Under the pieces are notes generated by a model, which saw only the letters and a list, made by a program, of their open reading frames with translations, did no database searches and was not told the DNA's origin. Below, in pieces: positions 25,771 through 35,591 of a stretch of DNA of 64,000 nucleotides. The translations under genes and the position numbers were made by a program. Within the stretch, counting starts at the first letter, position 1; each line of letters begins with the position of its first letter. This stretch comes from Wandonia haliotis (GTDB lineage Bacteria; Bacteroidota; Bacteroidia; Flavobacteriales_D; Crocinitomicaceae). The DNA is taken from NCBI RefSeq assembly GCF_039523435.1, contig NZ_BAAAFH010000022.1, positions 62,001-126,000 of the forward strand, given 5' to 3'.

Positions 25771-27120
25771 ATGGAAAAACAAGAAAAGAGTCTATTCAGC
25801 TTTCTGAATACTGCAACAGCCCGCTTTATACTAGTTGGTATTTTAACCCTCCTGTTATTAATCCCACTTGAATTTGTCAGGCAATTAATTAGTGAACGGA
25901 AGCACAGACAACAAGAAGTTATCGCTGAAGTCAACGATAAATGGGGGGAAGAAGTTATTATCTACGGACCAATCTTAAAAGTTCCTTACAAAGTATATTC
26001 GGAAACCATTATTGTTGACCAAAACAATGAAACAACAAAGCAGCGCAACTCCACTACAAAATATGCCTACTTTTTTCCTGAAACACTATCTAATTCAATT
26101 GATATAAATACCAAATCATTAAAAAGAGGCAATTACCAAAGCATTGTCTATTCCGGTGGTGTTACCTGTAATGGGAACTACCTGCACCCTGATTTCTCGG
26201 ATATCAATACACAGGACAATGCTATTGAGTGGGAAAAAGCAACCCTCCTAATCCGCACCACTAACCTCAAAAACATAACCAAAGAAGTACAAATTAACCT
26301 GAACGGGAAATCATACACACTTGAATCACAATACAGTGGTGATGATTATGGGAATATGCAAACTCTTTCCTCCGGTTATCTGGATTCATCGCTGTTTTCT
26401 TCAAAAAAGCCCAAGGACTTTTCTTTCTCCATTCAGTACAATGGAAGCAAAAGCATCCGACTTGTCCCAATAGGAAAAACAACAGAAGTTCACCTGACTT
26501 CTAATTGGCACTCTCCTAGTTTTACCGGAGAGTTTCTCCCCAACGATGAAACCAAGGAAATCAGTGAATCGGGATTTTCCGCAGACTGGAAAATACTAAA
26601 TCTCAACCGTCCGTTTGGTCAAAGCTTCTTCGAAAATTTACCGGACCTCATGGAGTATTCATTTGGTGTTGATTTTATTATCCCCAATGATGAATACCAA
26701 CAAAATGAACGCACTGCCAAGTATGGATTAATGGTAATCAGCTTAACTTTTCTGGTCTTCTTTATGATACAGGCTATCAACAAAATACACGTACACATCG
26801 TTCAGTATGTAATGATCGGTATAGCTTTGGTGTTGTTTTACACCTTACTACTCTCCATTTCAGAACACAGTAGTTTCAATTTTGCGTACCTCATCGCAGC
26901 AACCGGAATCATCACTATGATTTCACTTTACTCGATTACGGTATTAAAAGTCAAAAAATTTGCGCTCTTTGTCGGCAGTTCACTTACTTGTATTTACACC
27001 TTCATATTTATCATTATCCAAATGGAAAATTACGCCCTTCTTGCAGGAAGTATAGGTTTATTCATCATACTGGCACTCGTCATGTATTTCTCACGAAAAA
27101 TCGACTGGGCAAACAACTAA
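25771..27120 (+). CDS. creD: Inner membrane protein CreD
   Basis: A 449-residue CreD-family protein (PF06123). One membrane helix near residues 15-33 is followed by a large periplasmic domain of about 270 residues and then about five helices at the C-terminus. Characteristic parts are GPILKVPYKVY and WKILNLNRPFGQSF. CreD overproduction affects beta-lactam and colicin sensitivity in gammaproteobacteria; in Bacteroidota its role is not defined. It closes the cluster with the membrane protein and the winged-helix regulator and is followed by a strong terminator. Confidence 0.9.
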   Translation: MEKQEKSLFSFLNTATARFILVGILTLLLLIPLEFVRQLISERKHRQQEVIAEVNDKWGEEVIIYGPILKVPYKVYSETIIVDQNNETTKQRNSTTKYAYFFPETLSNSIDINTKSLKRGNYQSIVYSGGVTCNGNYLHPDFSDINTQDNAIEWEKATLLIRTTNLKNITKEVQINLNGKSYTLESQYSGDDYGNMQTLSSGYLDSSLFSSKKPKDFSFSIQYNGSKSIRLVPIGKTTEVHLTSNWHSPSFTGEFLPNDETKEISESGFSADWKILNLNRPFGQSFFENLPDLMEYSFGVDFIIPNDEYQQNERTAKYGLMVISLTFLVFFMIQAINKIHVHIVQYVMIGIALVLFYTLLLSISEHSSFNFAYLIAATGIITMISLYSITVLKVKKFALFVGSSLTCIYTFIFIIIQMENYALLAGSIGLFIILALVMYFSRKIDWANN

Positions 27121-27126
27121 ATTCAC

Positions 27127-27168
27127 AAAAGCTCCCGCTGCCCGTTTCTCTACTATGCGGGAGCTTTT
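27127..27168. terminator. Terminator of creD
   Basis: Perfect 12-bp stem AAAAGCTCCCGC (27127-27138) / GCGGGAGCTTTT (27157-27168) with an 18-base loop, 7 bases after the creD stop. Confidence 0.85.
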
Positions 27169-27225
27169 CTACTTATTAATATCCCTTCACAAGGCTCTTG
27201 TTTTTGATTTTTTCAGGGAAGACAT

Positions 27226-27233
27226 TACTTTTG
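27226..27233 (+). promoter_or_regulatory. Promoter of the DUF3857 pair (TTG-N19-TACTTTTG)
   Basis: TACTTTTG matches TAnnTTTG; TTG at 27204-27206 lies 19 bases upstream. The first gene starts 18 bases after it. Confidence 0.55.
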
Positions 27234-27251
27234 CGGCTTTAAATCAAAAAA

Positions 27252-28904
27252 ATGCGACTATTCCTATTTTCCTTTCTCTCCGTATTTTGTATTCAAACAG
27301 GTTATACACAGATTCTCATACTTTCAGACTCTGTTAACCATGAAATCATCAATGAAGACGTCTATTTTGTTCACCATACGATTCTGGGGAAAAACGTTTC
27401 CAATACTACTGACACAAAATATGAGTTTGTTGTAAAAGGAGACGACTACACGAGTATTACAGGGCGAATAGGGAAAAAGAAAATCAAACCTGAGAATCTT
27501 ACCATCTCTGACATTCATCATGGATTCTACAGCGGTATTAAATACGTCTCTGTTATTATTCCGCCGGAAACTTCTTTTGAAATCTATTATACCAGAAAAG
27601 AACCGGGTTCTGTTTTCTTTTCTTCAATCTCCAAAGACAATCGTTATCCTACTCTTCAGCATAAAATTGCCATCAAGATCCCCCCCAGTTGGAAATTAAC
27701 ACAACGAGACAGTTCTCTACAACTTCTGGAACAAAATAGTTTTATTTCTCTGAAGAATATTGATGCCCTGGCTGACAGTATTCAATACCCTATTATCGTC
27801 CACCCCTATGAGTATTCTCCCAATGATTTTTTTAATGACTGGTTCTTTACCAGAATAGAACAACTAAATCTTCAAAACCCCTGGGTTCCTGAAAAAAACT
27901 TAACAGGAACATCTCCTGAGGAAACAACTATAAACTGTCTTGATTTCGTAACACAAAAAATAAAATACATTGACATAGAAGACGGTATTGGAGCTGTAAT
28001 TCCTTTTTCATGTCCGGTAACCATGAGGAGACTGGCAGGTGATTGTAAAGATATGGCAAATGTTCTCACCAATTTATTACGATCATACGGTATCGAAGCC
28101 TATAATGCAATTAGTCGCACAAACGCTAAAAAGGAAGTATTCGATTTCCCCTCGATCTCTCTGGCTAACCATATGATAACGGTCGCGGTAATCAATAATC
28201 AGTACTATTTTCTTGACCCTACTGAGGATCATTGTACATTCGGTCTCCCCAGTCTACAGACAATCGATACTGATGCCTTTATTCTCAATGAAGATTCCGG
28301 AGAATTTACAGTAGTTCCTTCCACACCCGCGAACTTAAATAGTATAGAGTTAACGTGGTCTTTAAACGAAGACTATTCCAGAGCTACTTTTCAAGCCATC
28401 CTTACAGGAAAGGCGAATGACTTTTTCAGAACTATTCTTTATTCTGCTGATTATAAAAAGCAAAAACAACTGGTAGAGTACTGGTTAAAAAAGGTGATTG
28501 AGTCTGATCTCACACTATCATTCCCAAAAGATTCTACGGTCATTTCCTTCACTGAATTAATTACTGAAAATCAAAAAATCAGGACTTCAAAAGATCTAAT
28601 TATTAAGCACCCTTTATTTGGAAATTTTCAGGCTATCAATGATCTATTTATCTCCGAAAACCAGTACCTGTTTCCACTAACCTTCACCATTTCTTTGCGT
28701 GTTCCTTCTTTGGAGAAAGAACAGGATTCAATACCCACCTTGTGGGAGTATGAAAGTGATGAACAAACAGCTTTCTCCTCAATCGCTCAACAGAAAACAC
28801 TAAAATGGAGTAGTTCAGGGATTGTGTTTCCAGAGGAATCAGAACTCCAGAAACAATTTGACACTTACTATAAACGATTTATTATTACTAAATCAGAACA
28901 ATAA
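27252..28904 (+). CDS. Secreted DUF3857/transglutaminase-like protein, apparently active
   Basis: A 550-residue exported protein with signal peptide MRLFLFSFLSVFCIQTGYTQ. Residues about 30-200 form a DUF3857-like beta domain. The central transglutaminase-like fold keeps a full triad: Cys265 in LAGDCKDMANVL, His307 in LANHMITV and Asp322 in YYFLDPTED. The C-terminal 200 residues are probably beta-rich. In Bacteroidota such proteins are periplasmic or surface proteins of unsettled function, often in tandem, as here with the 28911 gene 6 bases later. Substrate and reaction (protease or amidase) are not known. Confidence 0.8.
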   Translation: MRLFLFSFLSVFCIQTGYTQILILSDSVNHEIINEDVYFVHHTILGKNVSNTTDTKYEFVVKGDDYTSITGRIGKKKIKPENLTISDIHHGFYSGIKYVSVIIPPETSFEIYYTRKEPGSVFFSSISKDNRYPTLQHKIAIKIPPSWKLTQRDSSLQLLEQNSFISLKNIDALADSIQYPIIVHPYEYSPNDFFNDWFFTRIEQLNLQNPWVPEKNLTGTSPEETTINCLDFVTQKIKYIDIEDGIGAVIPFSCPVTMRRLAGDCKDMANVLTNLLRSYGIEAYNAISRTNAKKEVFDFPSISLANHMITVAVINNQYYFLDPTEDHCTFGLPSLQTIDTDAFILNEDSGEFTVVPSTPANLNSIELTWSLNEDYSRATFQAILTGKANDFFRTILYSADYKKQKQLVEYWLKKVIESDLTLSFPKDSTVISFTELITENQKIRTSKDLIIKHPLFGNFQAINDLFISENQYLFPLTFTISLRVPSLEKEQDSIPTLWEYESDEQTAFSSIAQQKTLKWSSSGIVFPEESELQKQFDTYYKRFIITKSEQ

Positions 28905-28910
28905 CACCCT

Positions 28911-30812
28911 ATGAAAAAGTTATTATTTATTATTACGCTCGTAGTTTATTCATCTTTTCAAGCTCAGAACAACAATGTCTTCCCCGACTACCAAAAACAG
29001 GACATTCCTGACCACCTGATTGATGAACCTGTCATTATTCTGGAGAACAGAACAACACTTGATTATCTGACCGGGGCTGACTTCCGAAGACTTTTATTTC
29101 GTCGGGCCATTATACAAAACAAGGAGGGAGCTGAAGAGTACAGTAAAATCTTTATCAACGAAGTAAATAACGAAAACCTTGACAGAATTGAAGTTCGAAC
29201 TATAAAACCTGACGGACGAATAATCAATTTACAAGAAAATGATATTATTACAACCCGTCATCAGGAAGGAAATGGATACTACACTGTGAATGGATATAAA
29301 ATTGTAGTTCCCAATTTAGAAGCAGGAGATGTCGTTGATCTTTATTATAGTTTTTCATTTAATAGAATTGAGATTTCTCAGGAAGTGTACTTTGCTCAAA
29401 AATACCCATCATTGATCTCTACAATAGAAATACGTAATGCCAGCCGTTTTCAGGTAAATGCATTTCTGGAAAACGGAGATACTCCATGTGATGTTTCAGA
29501 GCGTGATTTGATGAAAGTATATCGCTGGACCAAAACGGATCTCCCCGGATTAGGATCTGACGATTACAGTTCTCTTTCCCGAAAAATGGAACATCTTAAT
29601 TGTTACTTATGGGAAAAAGGATCGTCCTTGACTTACGATTATTTCTATTTCAGGTTTTCTGAGTCTGTAGCTTTCGATGAATTTAATCTGGCCAATATGA
29701 AAATGCTTTTGGCAAATGGAGTCTTGAAAAAAGAGGATACCCCCTTAAATAATCTGATACGATTCAATGATTTTATCGACACAGCTTTTACATGGGAATC
29801 TGTATCTTCTTCCAAACTGAACAACAGAAATCCTAATGATTGTTTTAGTGACAAAGTAATTGCTTACTCTCTTCTGTACGACTATTGGTCCAGGTATTTA
29901 AAATTGTTAAAATCAGACTATATTCTAGGATACACAAGAAATAAATTTGATGGACCGATTGCCGAAAATTATTTCATCCCGAATCATCTTGAGACTCCGT
30001 TCTTTATTCTAATGGAAGAAGAAACTCCTTATTATTTTTTCCTACCGGGTAGAGACCGTAGTTTCAAGGTAAATGAAATTCCGTACGAATTTGAATTTAA
30101 CAATGCTGTTCTATTTTATCATTCTTACAAGAAAAAAGATGCCACCGACATTAAATTCATGGACATTCCTCTAAATGATTTCAGAAAAAACAACTGGAAC
30201 TCACGAAAGATGATAACCATTCAGGATGACAATATTTCTTTTCGTCGTCAGGATAACTGGTCAGGAGTTTTTGCACAGGAATTTCGGAAACCACTATCTG
30301 ACGGAAACTATCCATTTGACATAGATGAAATGTTAACAGAAGCTGAAATACAAGATAGCTCTTTTCAATTTGATATTACAGAACAAGAAAGTAAATGCAG
30401 TTTTTCATGGAAAGGAACTGCTACAGGATTACAAGAAAAAGTAAGTGAAGGTATTAGTCAGTTCAATATAGGCAAAGCACTTACCGGATTTAGCTTTGAA
30501 ATTTCGTCTGACGAGAGAAATAATGACATCTTTCTACCTTTTGGATACCGGGTTAAGGATAACATTTACATCACTTTTGATAGCGAAGTCCAATTAGTGG
30601 AAGCAGACGAAAACCTGAAAAAAGAACTCAAAAATGATGCGGGATTTTTTGTTTATTCTATCGCCCAGGCAGATCCAAAAACCATTGTAGTCACTCTGCA
30701 ATACGGTATGTTCGGATCCATATTCCTTAGTAATCAGCTACATCTAATTACAGAAATTGAAACCCAGGTAAAGAAACTTTCCGAACAGTCTTTTATGTAT
30801 CAGAAAATTTAA
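28911..30812 (+). CDS. Secreted DUF3857 protein with degenerate transglutaminase-like domain
   Basis: A 633-residue exported protein (signal peptide MKKLLFIITLVVYSSFQA). Residues about 50-220 are a canonical DUF3857 domain (RRAIIQNKEGAEEY, KPDGRIINLQENDI). The central fold aligns with that of its neighbour: Cys311 in NPNDCFSDK and His359 in IPNHLETP are kept, but the acidic residue after YYF is replaced (YYFFLPG in place of YYFLDP), so Leu378 stands where Asp should be. It is likely a binding or inactive partner of the 27252 protein, with which it shares a transcript. This is inference from reading the two sequences side by side. Confidence 0.8.
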   Translation: MKKLLFIITLVVYSSFQAQNNNVFPDYQKQDIPDHLIDEPVIILENRTTLDYLTGADFRRLLFRRAIIQNKEGAEEYSKIFINEVNNENLDRIEVRTIKPDGRIINLQENDIITTRHQEGNGYYTVNGYKIVVPNLEAGDVVDLYYSFSFNRIEISQEVYFAQKYPSLISTIEIRNASRFQVNAFLENGDTPCDVSERDLMKVYRWTKTDLPGLGSDDYSSLSRKMEHLNCYLWEKGSSLTYDYFYFRFSESVAFDEFNLANMKMLLANGVLKKEDTPLNNLIRFNDFIDTAFTWESVSSSKLNNRNPNDCFSDKVIAYSLLYDYWSRYLKLLKSDYILGYTRNKFDGPIAENYFIPNHLETPFFILMEEETPYYFFLPGRDRSFKVNEIPYEFEFNNAVLFYHSYKKKDATDIKFMDIPLNDFRKNNWNSRKMITIQDDNISFRRQDNWSGVFAQEFRKPLSDGNYPFDIDEMLTEAEIQDSSFQFDITEQESKCSFSWKGTATGLQEKVSEGISQFNIGKALTGFSFEISSDERNNDIFLPFGYRVKDNIYITFDSEVQLVEADENLKKELKNDAGFFVYSIAQADPKTIVVTLQYGMFGSIFLSNQLHLITEIETQVKKLSEQSFMYQKI

Positions 30813-30825
30813 TTACTTTTTTGAA

Positions 30826-31764
30826 ATGAAAACACTAAATTTTGCAAACGGTGACTCTATTCCCGTTCTAGGTCTGGGAACCTGGAAATCTGCACCGGGA
30901 GAAGTAAAACAAGCTGTTATTGAAGCGGTAAAAGCAGGAATCCGTCATATAGATTGTGCTGCTATCTATGGAAATGAAAAGGAAATCGGTGAAGCATTTA
31001 GCGAACTTTTTAAGGCCGGCATTGTTCAACGCGATGATCTTTTCATTACGTCAAAACTCTGGAACAACATGCATCACTTTGATGATGTTGAACCTGCACT
31101 ACGAAAAACGCTGGAAGATTTACAACTCGATTATCTTGATCTGTATTTAATTCATTGGCCGGTTGCCCATAAAAGAGAAGTTATACATCCCAAAGATGCA
31201 TCAGGATTCCTTCCTTTAAGTGAAGTTCCGCTTATTGAAACATGGGAAGGAATGCTTAAAGTGCAAGATATTGGATTAACAAAACACATTGGGGTTTCTA
31301 ATTTTAGCTCCAACAAATTGCAATTTCTGATTAACAACTCCAGAAAAAAACCGGAAATGAATCAGGTTGAATCTCATCCTTACTTTAACCAAAACGACTT
31401 ATTTGATTTTTGCCAAAGACACGAGATTTTATTCACAGCATACTCTCCACTAGGCTCCAGAGACCGAAATATTGAAGACGCTCCGGACCTGTTTTCTGAT
31501 AGTACCGTACGACAGATTGCTTCCACTCATGCCTGTACACCAGCGCAAATTCTTATTGCATGGGCAATTAATCGAGGAACTATTGTTATACCCAAAACTG
31601 TGACACCATCACGAATGAAAGAAAATCTAAAAGCTTCTGAGATTGTATTATCCGATGATGAGATGCATCAACTGAATCAATTAGATAGAAAATACCGCTT
31701 TATAGACGGCTCTTTCTGGATAAAAGAGGGAAACGGCTATACACTTGAATCTCTTTGGGGATAG
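30826..31764 (+). CDS. Aldo/keto reductase
   Basis: A 312-residue NADPH-dependent AKR with the usual landmarks: GLGTWKSAPGE, DCAAIYGNEKEIGEA (catalytic Asp and Tyr), the lysine in FITSKLWN, LIHWPV (His) and the cofactor-binding VIPKTVTPSRMKEN. It reduces carbonyl groups of sugars or aldehydes in the cytoplasm; substrate cannot be read from sequence. It lies 13 bases after the DUF3857 gene and may share its transcript, ending at a strong bidirectional terminator. Confidence 0.92.
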   Translation: MKTLNFANGDSIPVLGLGTWKSAPGEVKQAVIEAVKAGIRHIDCAAIYGNEKEIGEAFSELFKAGIVQRDDLFITSKLWNNMHHFDDVEPALRKTLEDLQLDYLDLYLIHWPVAHKREVIHPKDASGFLPLSEVPLIETWEGMLKVQDIGLTKHIGVSNFSSNKLQFLINNSRKKPEMNQVESHPYFNQNDLFDFCQRHEILFTAYSPLGSRDRNIEDAPDLFSDSTVRQIASTHACTPAQILIAWAINRGTIVIPKTVTPSRMKENLKASEIVLSDDEMHQLNQLDRKYRFIDGSFWIKEGNGYTLESLWG

Positions 31765-31778
31765 GTCTCAATATTATC

Positions 31779-31818
31779 AAAAAGGAAGGGTAGGATTAAA
31801 TTCCTACCCTTCCTTTTT
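31779..31818. terminator. Bidirectional terminator, 17-bp perfect stem
   Basis: Left arm 31779-31795 and right arm 31802-31818 are perfect complements with a 6-base loop; the A5/T5 ends give T tracts in both directions. It separates the convergent aldo/keto reductase and DUF3078 genes. Confidence 0.92.
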
Positions 31819-31835
31819 ATTCCGTTTATCTCCTC

Positions 31836-32795
31836 TTATTTCTTTTTTTCCTCTTCGAAGTTGGCTAATCGGTACTGAATTCCGATTCCCAAAACCTGCT
31901 TAAACTGAGTACGTGGTGCCATATAAGTGTTTCCGGCAGCATCCTGTACCTCTATACGCATATCATCATCATAAATAAGATTCAACTGAAGGGAAGCCGA
32001 GAACCAGCTATTAATCTTAAAGTTGAACATTACTTCTGCATTTACGTCAATATTCTGCGGTTTTTCCAGGTAATTCGAAAACAACTCAAGTCGAGTTTGC
32101 ATCAAAATATTTTTCATAATTTCCTTCTTATAACGCACTTTTATGTACGCCCCCAGTTCAGCACGAAAACGCTGCCCCGGAGTTACCACATTTCCAAGAG
32201 CATCCAAGGTTGCAGGTTTTACGCCAAACGCCCCTTCATTTGCTAATCTTTCATCGTTAACAAAAGTGAACTTACCTGTTGCCGGCGCCATTAAAACGGT
32301 TAGGTTATCATTTGGCGTATAATCCACACCTAAGGCAGCTAATGAATACCCCGGAGCCAAAAACCTCGAATTAGGAACTGAATCATTCGGATAAATAAAT
32401 CCATCCATAAATTGAGTACGGAAATCAGCTAATGCAGAAAAATACCACTTCTCCTTGATTTTGTATTCGTACTTCGTACTGACAAGAATCTGATCATCCG
32501 TTTTTTGCATTTTAGGTTCATCAAAATACTGAACCCCTCCCAAAGCAAAACGTATTTCATTACTCCATTTATGACTGTTTTTTGTAAAATTAAAGTCTGA
32601 ATTAATAAATGCCAGAGCCGAGACGTTATTACGTCCCCCTGCTGCCCAGTTCACAAATGCAGACTGAGTTGCATTCAATCCAAACACATTACTTATCTTC
32701 CAGTACTTTACCGGTGCCTGGATTGAATCCTGTGCTTTCACAGAAAAAGTAACTGCTAATAACACAGCACAAGAAATAGCTTTAAGAAACTTCAT
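31836..32795 (-). CDS. DUF3078 outer-membrane protein
   Basis: A 319-residue protein with signal peptide MKFLKAISCAVLLAVTFSVK. The mature part starts with YWKISNVFGLNATQSAFVNW and WAAGGRNNVSALA, the recognisable DUF3078 opening, and continues as alternating strands of an outer-membrane barrel, ending in GIGIQYRLANFEEEKKK. Function is unknown. The frame is open to 32816, but the promoter element at 32827-32834 and the signal peptide fit the ATG at 32795. Single gene between terminator and promoter. Confidence 0.85.
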   Translation of the reverse strand: MKFLKAISCAVLLAVTFSVKAQDSIQAPVKYWKISNVFGLNATQSAFVNWAAGGRNNVSALAFINSDFNFTKNSHKWSNEIRFALGGVQYFDEPKMQKTDDQILVSTKYEYKIKEKWYFSALADFRTQFMDGFIYPNDSVPNSRFLAPGYSLAALGVDYTPNDNLTVLMAPATGKFTFVNDERLANEGAFGVKPATLDALGNVVTPGQRFRAELGAYIKVRYKKEIMKNILMQTRLELFSNYLEKPQNIDVNAEVMFNFKINSWFSASLQLNLIYDDDMRIEVQDAAGNTYMAPRTQFKQVLGIGIQYRLANFEEEKKK

Positions 32796-32826
32796 TACTA
32801 TACTTTGATTAAACAATTATATGTCA

Positions 32827-32834
32827 CAAAATTA
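32827..32834 (-). promoter_or_regulatory. Promoter -7 element TAATTTTG of the DUF3078 gene
   Basis: Exact TAnnTTTG match on the minus strand, 31 bases before the chosen start at 32795. Confidence 0.5.
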
Positions 32835-32957
32835 CAAGAATAAAATTATCTGCCTACTTTTTATGTAAATGTGGATTCATAAAAATACTATGTGTTCACT
32901 GCTTTTTAAAAATGAAATAGCTAAATTCGTGCTGAAAAACGTGGAAAAATAATCAAA

Positions 32958-34133
32958 ATGAAAGAAGTTTATATTGTTTCTGCTGTCAGAACTCCTATGG
33001 GTAGTTTTGGTGGTAGCTTGTCAACAGTTCCGGCTCCTCAATTGGGGGCAACTGCAATAAAAGGTGCTATTGAAAAAGCTGGGATCGATAAAGATCTTAT
33101 TCAGGAAGTATATATGGGTAATGTTCTTCAGGCTAACCTGGGACAGGCACCTGCTCGTCAGGCTGCTATTTTTGCCGGACTGAACCAGAATGTACCTTGT
33201 ACTACGGTTAATAAAGTTTGTGCTTCAGGGATGAAAGCCATCTCAATGGCCGCTCAAAGTATTATCGCCGGAGATAATGATATTGTTGTTGCCGGAGGAA
33301 TGGAAAACATGAGTATGGTTCCTCATTATTACAATGCTCGAGTGGCGACTAAACTCGGAGATGTAAAAATGATTGATGGTATGGTTAAAGACGGTCTTAC
33401 AGATGTTTACAACCATGTTCATATGGGGAACTGCGCTGAACTTTGTGCAAAAGAACGTAATATCACCAGAGAAGACCAGGATGCATTTACAGTAGAGTCT
33501 TATACAAGATCTGCTGCCGCCTGGGAAGCTGGAAAATTTGATAACGAAATCGTTCCGGTAGAAGTTCCTCAGCGAAAAGGAGATCCGATTATTGTGAAAG
33601 AAGACGAAGAATACAAGAACGTTAAGATGGATAAGATTCCTTCACTTCGTCCGGTATTTGACAAAGAAGGTTCTGTAACAGCAGCTAATGCATCGACATT
33701 GAATGATGGTGCTTCTGCGCTTATTTTGGCTTCTAAAGAAGCGGTTGAGAAATATGGATTGAAACCAATTGCAAAAATCGTTGCATACGCAGATGCTGCG
33801 CACGCTCCGGAATGGTTTACCACCGCTCCTTCGCAAGCTATTCCAAAAGCATTGGCTAAAGCTAATCTTTCTGTGAATGATGTTGATTTCTGGGAACTGA
33901 ATCAGGCATTTGCAGTTGTTGGTTTAGCAAACATTCGCGAATTAGGATTAGATGCTGCTAAAGTGGATGTAAATGGTGGAGCCGTAGCTTTGGGACACCC
34001 TCTTGGAAACTCCGGTTCACGTATCATTGTTACACTTATCAATGTTTTGAAACAAAACAATGGAAAAATTGGTGGTGCCGGAATCTGTAACGGAGGTGGA
34101 GGCGCTTCAGCTATGATTATCGAGAATATCTAA
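32958..34133 (+). CDS. Acetyl-CoA C-acetyltransferase (thiolase)
   Basis: A 391-residue thiolase. The nucleophilic cysteine is in NKVCASGMKAI (about residue 89), NQAFAVVGL and GGAVALGHPLGNSG carry the catalytic histidine, and the second cysteine is in GICNGGGGASAM near the C-terminus. It condenses or cleaves acyl-CoA, in fatty-acid degradation or ketone metabolism; the length fits biosynthetic AtoB/PhaA-like enzymes. It is a single gene with a possible one-mismatch promoter TAAATTCG at 32922-32929 and a terminator behind. Confidence 0.93.
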   Translation: MKEVYIVSAVRTPMGSFGGSLSTVPAPQLGATAIKGAIEKAGIDKDLIQEVYMGNVLQANLGQAPARQAAIFAGLNQNVPCTTVNKVCASGMKAISMAAQSIIAGDNDIVVAGGMENMSMVPHYYNARVATKLGDVKMIDGMVKDGLTDVYNHVHMGNCAELCAKERNITREDQDAFTVESYTRSAAAWEAGKFDNEIVPVEVPQRKGDPIIVKEDEEYKNVKMDKIPSLRPVFDKEGSVTAANASTLNDGASALILASKEAVEKYGLKPIAKIVAYADAAHAPEWFTTAPSQAIPKALAKANLSVNDVDFWELNQAFAVVGLANIRELGLDAAKVDVNGGAVALGHPLGNSGSRIIVTLINVLKQNNGKIGGAGICNGGGGASAMIIENI

Positions 34134-34152
34134 GATTCTTTTTTGAAATAGG

Positions 34153-34188
34153 AAAACGAGATAGCCGATCAAGGTTGTCTCGTTTTTT
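34153..34188 (+). terminator. Terminator of the thiolase gene
   Basis: Stem AAAACGAGA (34153-34161) / TCTCGTTTT (34178-34186), perfect 9 bp, with the T tract running to 34188. Confidence 0.8.
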
Positions 34189-34212
34189 ATTTATATCCTC
34201 CTCCCTATTCCG

Positions 34213-34220
34213 TATATTTG
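34213..34220 (+). promoter_or_regulatory. Promoter -7 element TATATTTG of rarA
   Basis: Exact TAnnTTTG match 20 bases before the rarA start and 24 bases after the previous terminator. Confidence 0.55.
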
Positions 34221-34240
34221 TACACTAAAAAAGATCCGGA

Positions 34241-35512
34241 ATGTCCGCACCACTAGCAGAACGATTACGCCCCAAAACCCTGAATGAATATGTAGGTCAG
34301 CGTCATTTACTCCAACCGGGAGCAAGCCTGCGCAAGGCACTTGATTCGGGAATGATTCCCTCTATGATTTTGTGGGGACCTCCGGGCGTCGGAAAGACAA
34401 CTTTAGCCCAATTAATTGCTTCTGAACTGAAGCGCCCCTTTTATACACTTAGTGCTATAAGTTCTGGTGTGAAGGATGTTCGTGAAATCATTCAGAAAGT
34501 AGAACAGTCGACACTATTTCAAAGTGGAAAAGGAGCTATACTCTTTATTGATGAGATACATCGCTTTTCCAAATCACAACAAGACTCTCTTTTAGGTGCC
34601 GTAGAAAAAGGAACCATCACATTGATTGGTGCAACTACAGAAAACCCTTCTTTTGAAGTAATTTCTGCCTTACTGTCGCGCTGTCAGACATACGTTCTGG
34701 AACATCATACAAAAGAAGATCTTGAAGGTCTTTTAAATAAGGCAATAGAACGGGATGATATCCTGAAACAAAAAGACATTGAACTACGGGAAACCACTGC
34801 CCTACTTCAGCTTTCAGGAGGAGATGCACGTAAACTGTTGAATATTTTTGAATTGGTAGTCGGAACTTTTGGTGACAGAAAAGCAACCATTACAGATGAT
34901 GTTGTACTAAGCTCTGCTCAACAAAACACTGTAATCTATGACAAAGCCGGAGAACAACATTACGACATTATCTCAGCGTTTATTAAATCGATAAGAGGAA
35001 GTGACCCTAATGCTGCAGTGTACTGGCTGGCCCGTATGATAGAGGGAGGTGAAGATCCTAAATTTATAGCAAGACGGATGCTGATTTCCGCTTCCGAAGA
35101 TATTGGACTTGCCAACCCAACTGCCCTGGTAATCGCTAACACAACTTTTCAGTCCATCACAGTAATCGGATGGCCCGAAGCGAGAATTATACTTTCTCAA
35201 TGTGCCATTTATTTAGCTAATTCTCCAAAGGGAAATGCGGCTTACATGGCCATTAACTCTGCTCAGCAAGCAGTAAAAGAAACGGGGAATCTTCCAGTTC
35301 CTCTTCATCTTCGGAATGCTCCAACAAAGCTAATGAAAGAGTTAGGTTATGGAAAAGAATATCAATATGCCCATGACGGTCCCGGAAATTTTGTCGAACA
35401 GGAATATTTACCGGACGTGCTTTCCGGAACAAATTTTTTCTCTCCCGGCAGTTCTTCACGGGAACAGGAGATAGCCAAGAATCTATCAACTAAATTCAAA
35501 GGCAAATACTAG
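34241..35512 (+). CDS. rarA: Replication-associated recombination protein RarA (MgsA)
   Basis: A 423-residue AAA+ ATPase related to clamp-loader subunits. Motifs: PLAERLRPKTLNEYVGQ at the start, Walker A GPPGVGKTTLAQ, Walker B ILFIDEIHRF, and the C-terminal MgsA domain with AARMISASEDIGLANP-like sequence (here RRMLISASEDIGLANP). It acts on stalled replication forks as a tetramer interacting with SSB. The gene stands alone with its own promoter and is followed 119 bases later by pyrG. Confidence 0.95.
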   Translation: MSAPLAERLRPKTLNEYVGQRHLLQPGASLRKALDSGMIPSMILWGPPGVGKTTLAQLIASELKRPFYTLSAISSGVKDVREIIQKVEQSTLFQSGKGAILFIDEIHRFSKSQQDSLLGAVEKGTITLIGATTENPSFEVISALLSRCQTYVLEHHTKEDLEGLLNKAIERDDILKQKDIELRETTALLQLSGGDARKLLNIFELVVGTFGDRKATITDDVVLSSAQQNTVIYDKAGEQHYDIISAFIKSIRGSDPNAAVYWLARMIEGGEDPKFIARRMLISASEDIGLANPTALVIANTTFQSITVIGWPEARIILSQCAIYLANSPKGNAAYMAINSAQQAVKETGNLPVPLHLRNAPTKLMKELGYGKEYQYAHDGPGNFVEQEYLPDVLSGTNFFSPGSSSREQEIAKNLSTKFKGKY

Positions 35513-35591
35513 TATATCTATTACGGTAAAGCGATTATAGGTACTGAAAAATTTATTTTTCCTTTTCCATAGAAACATAATGACGATTCAC

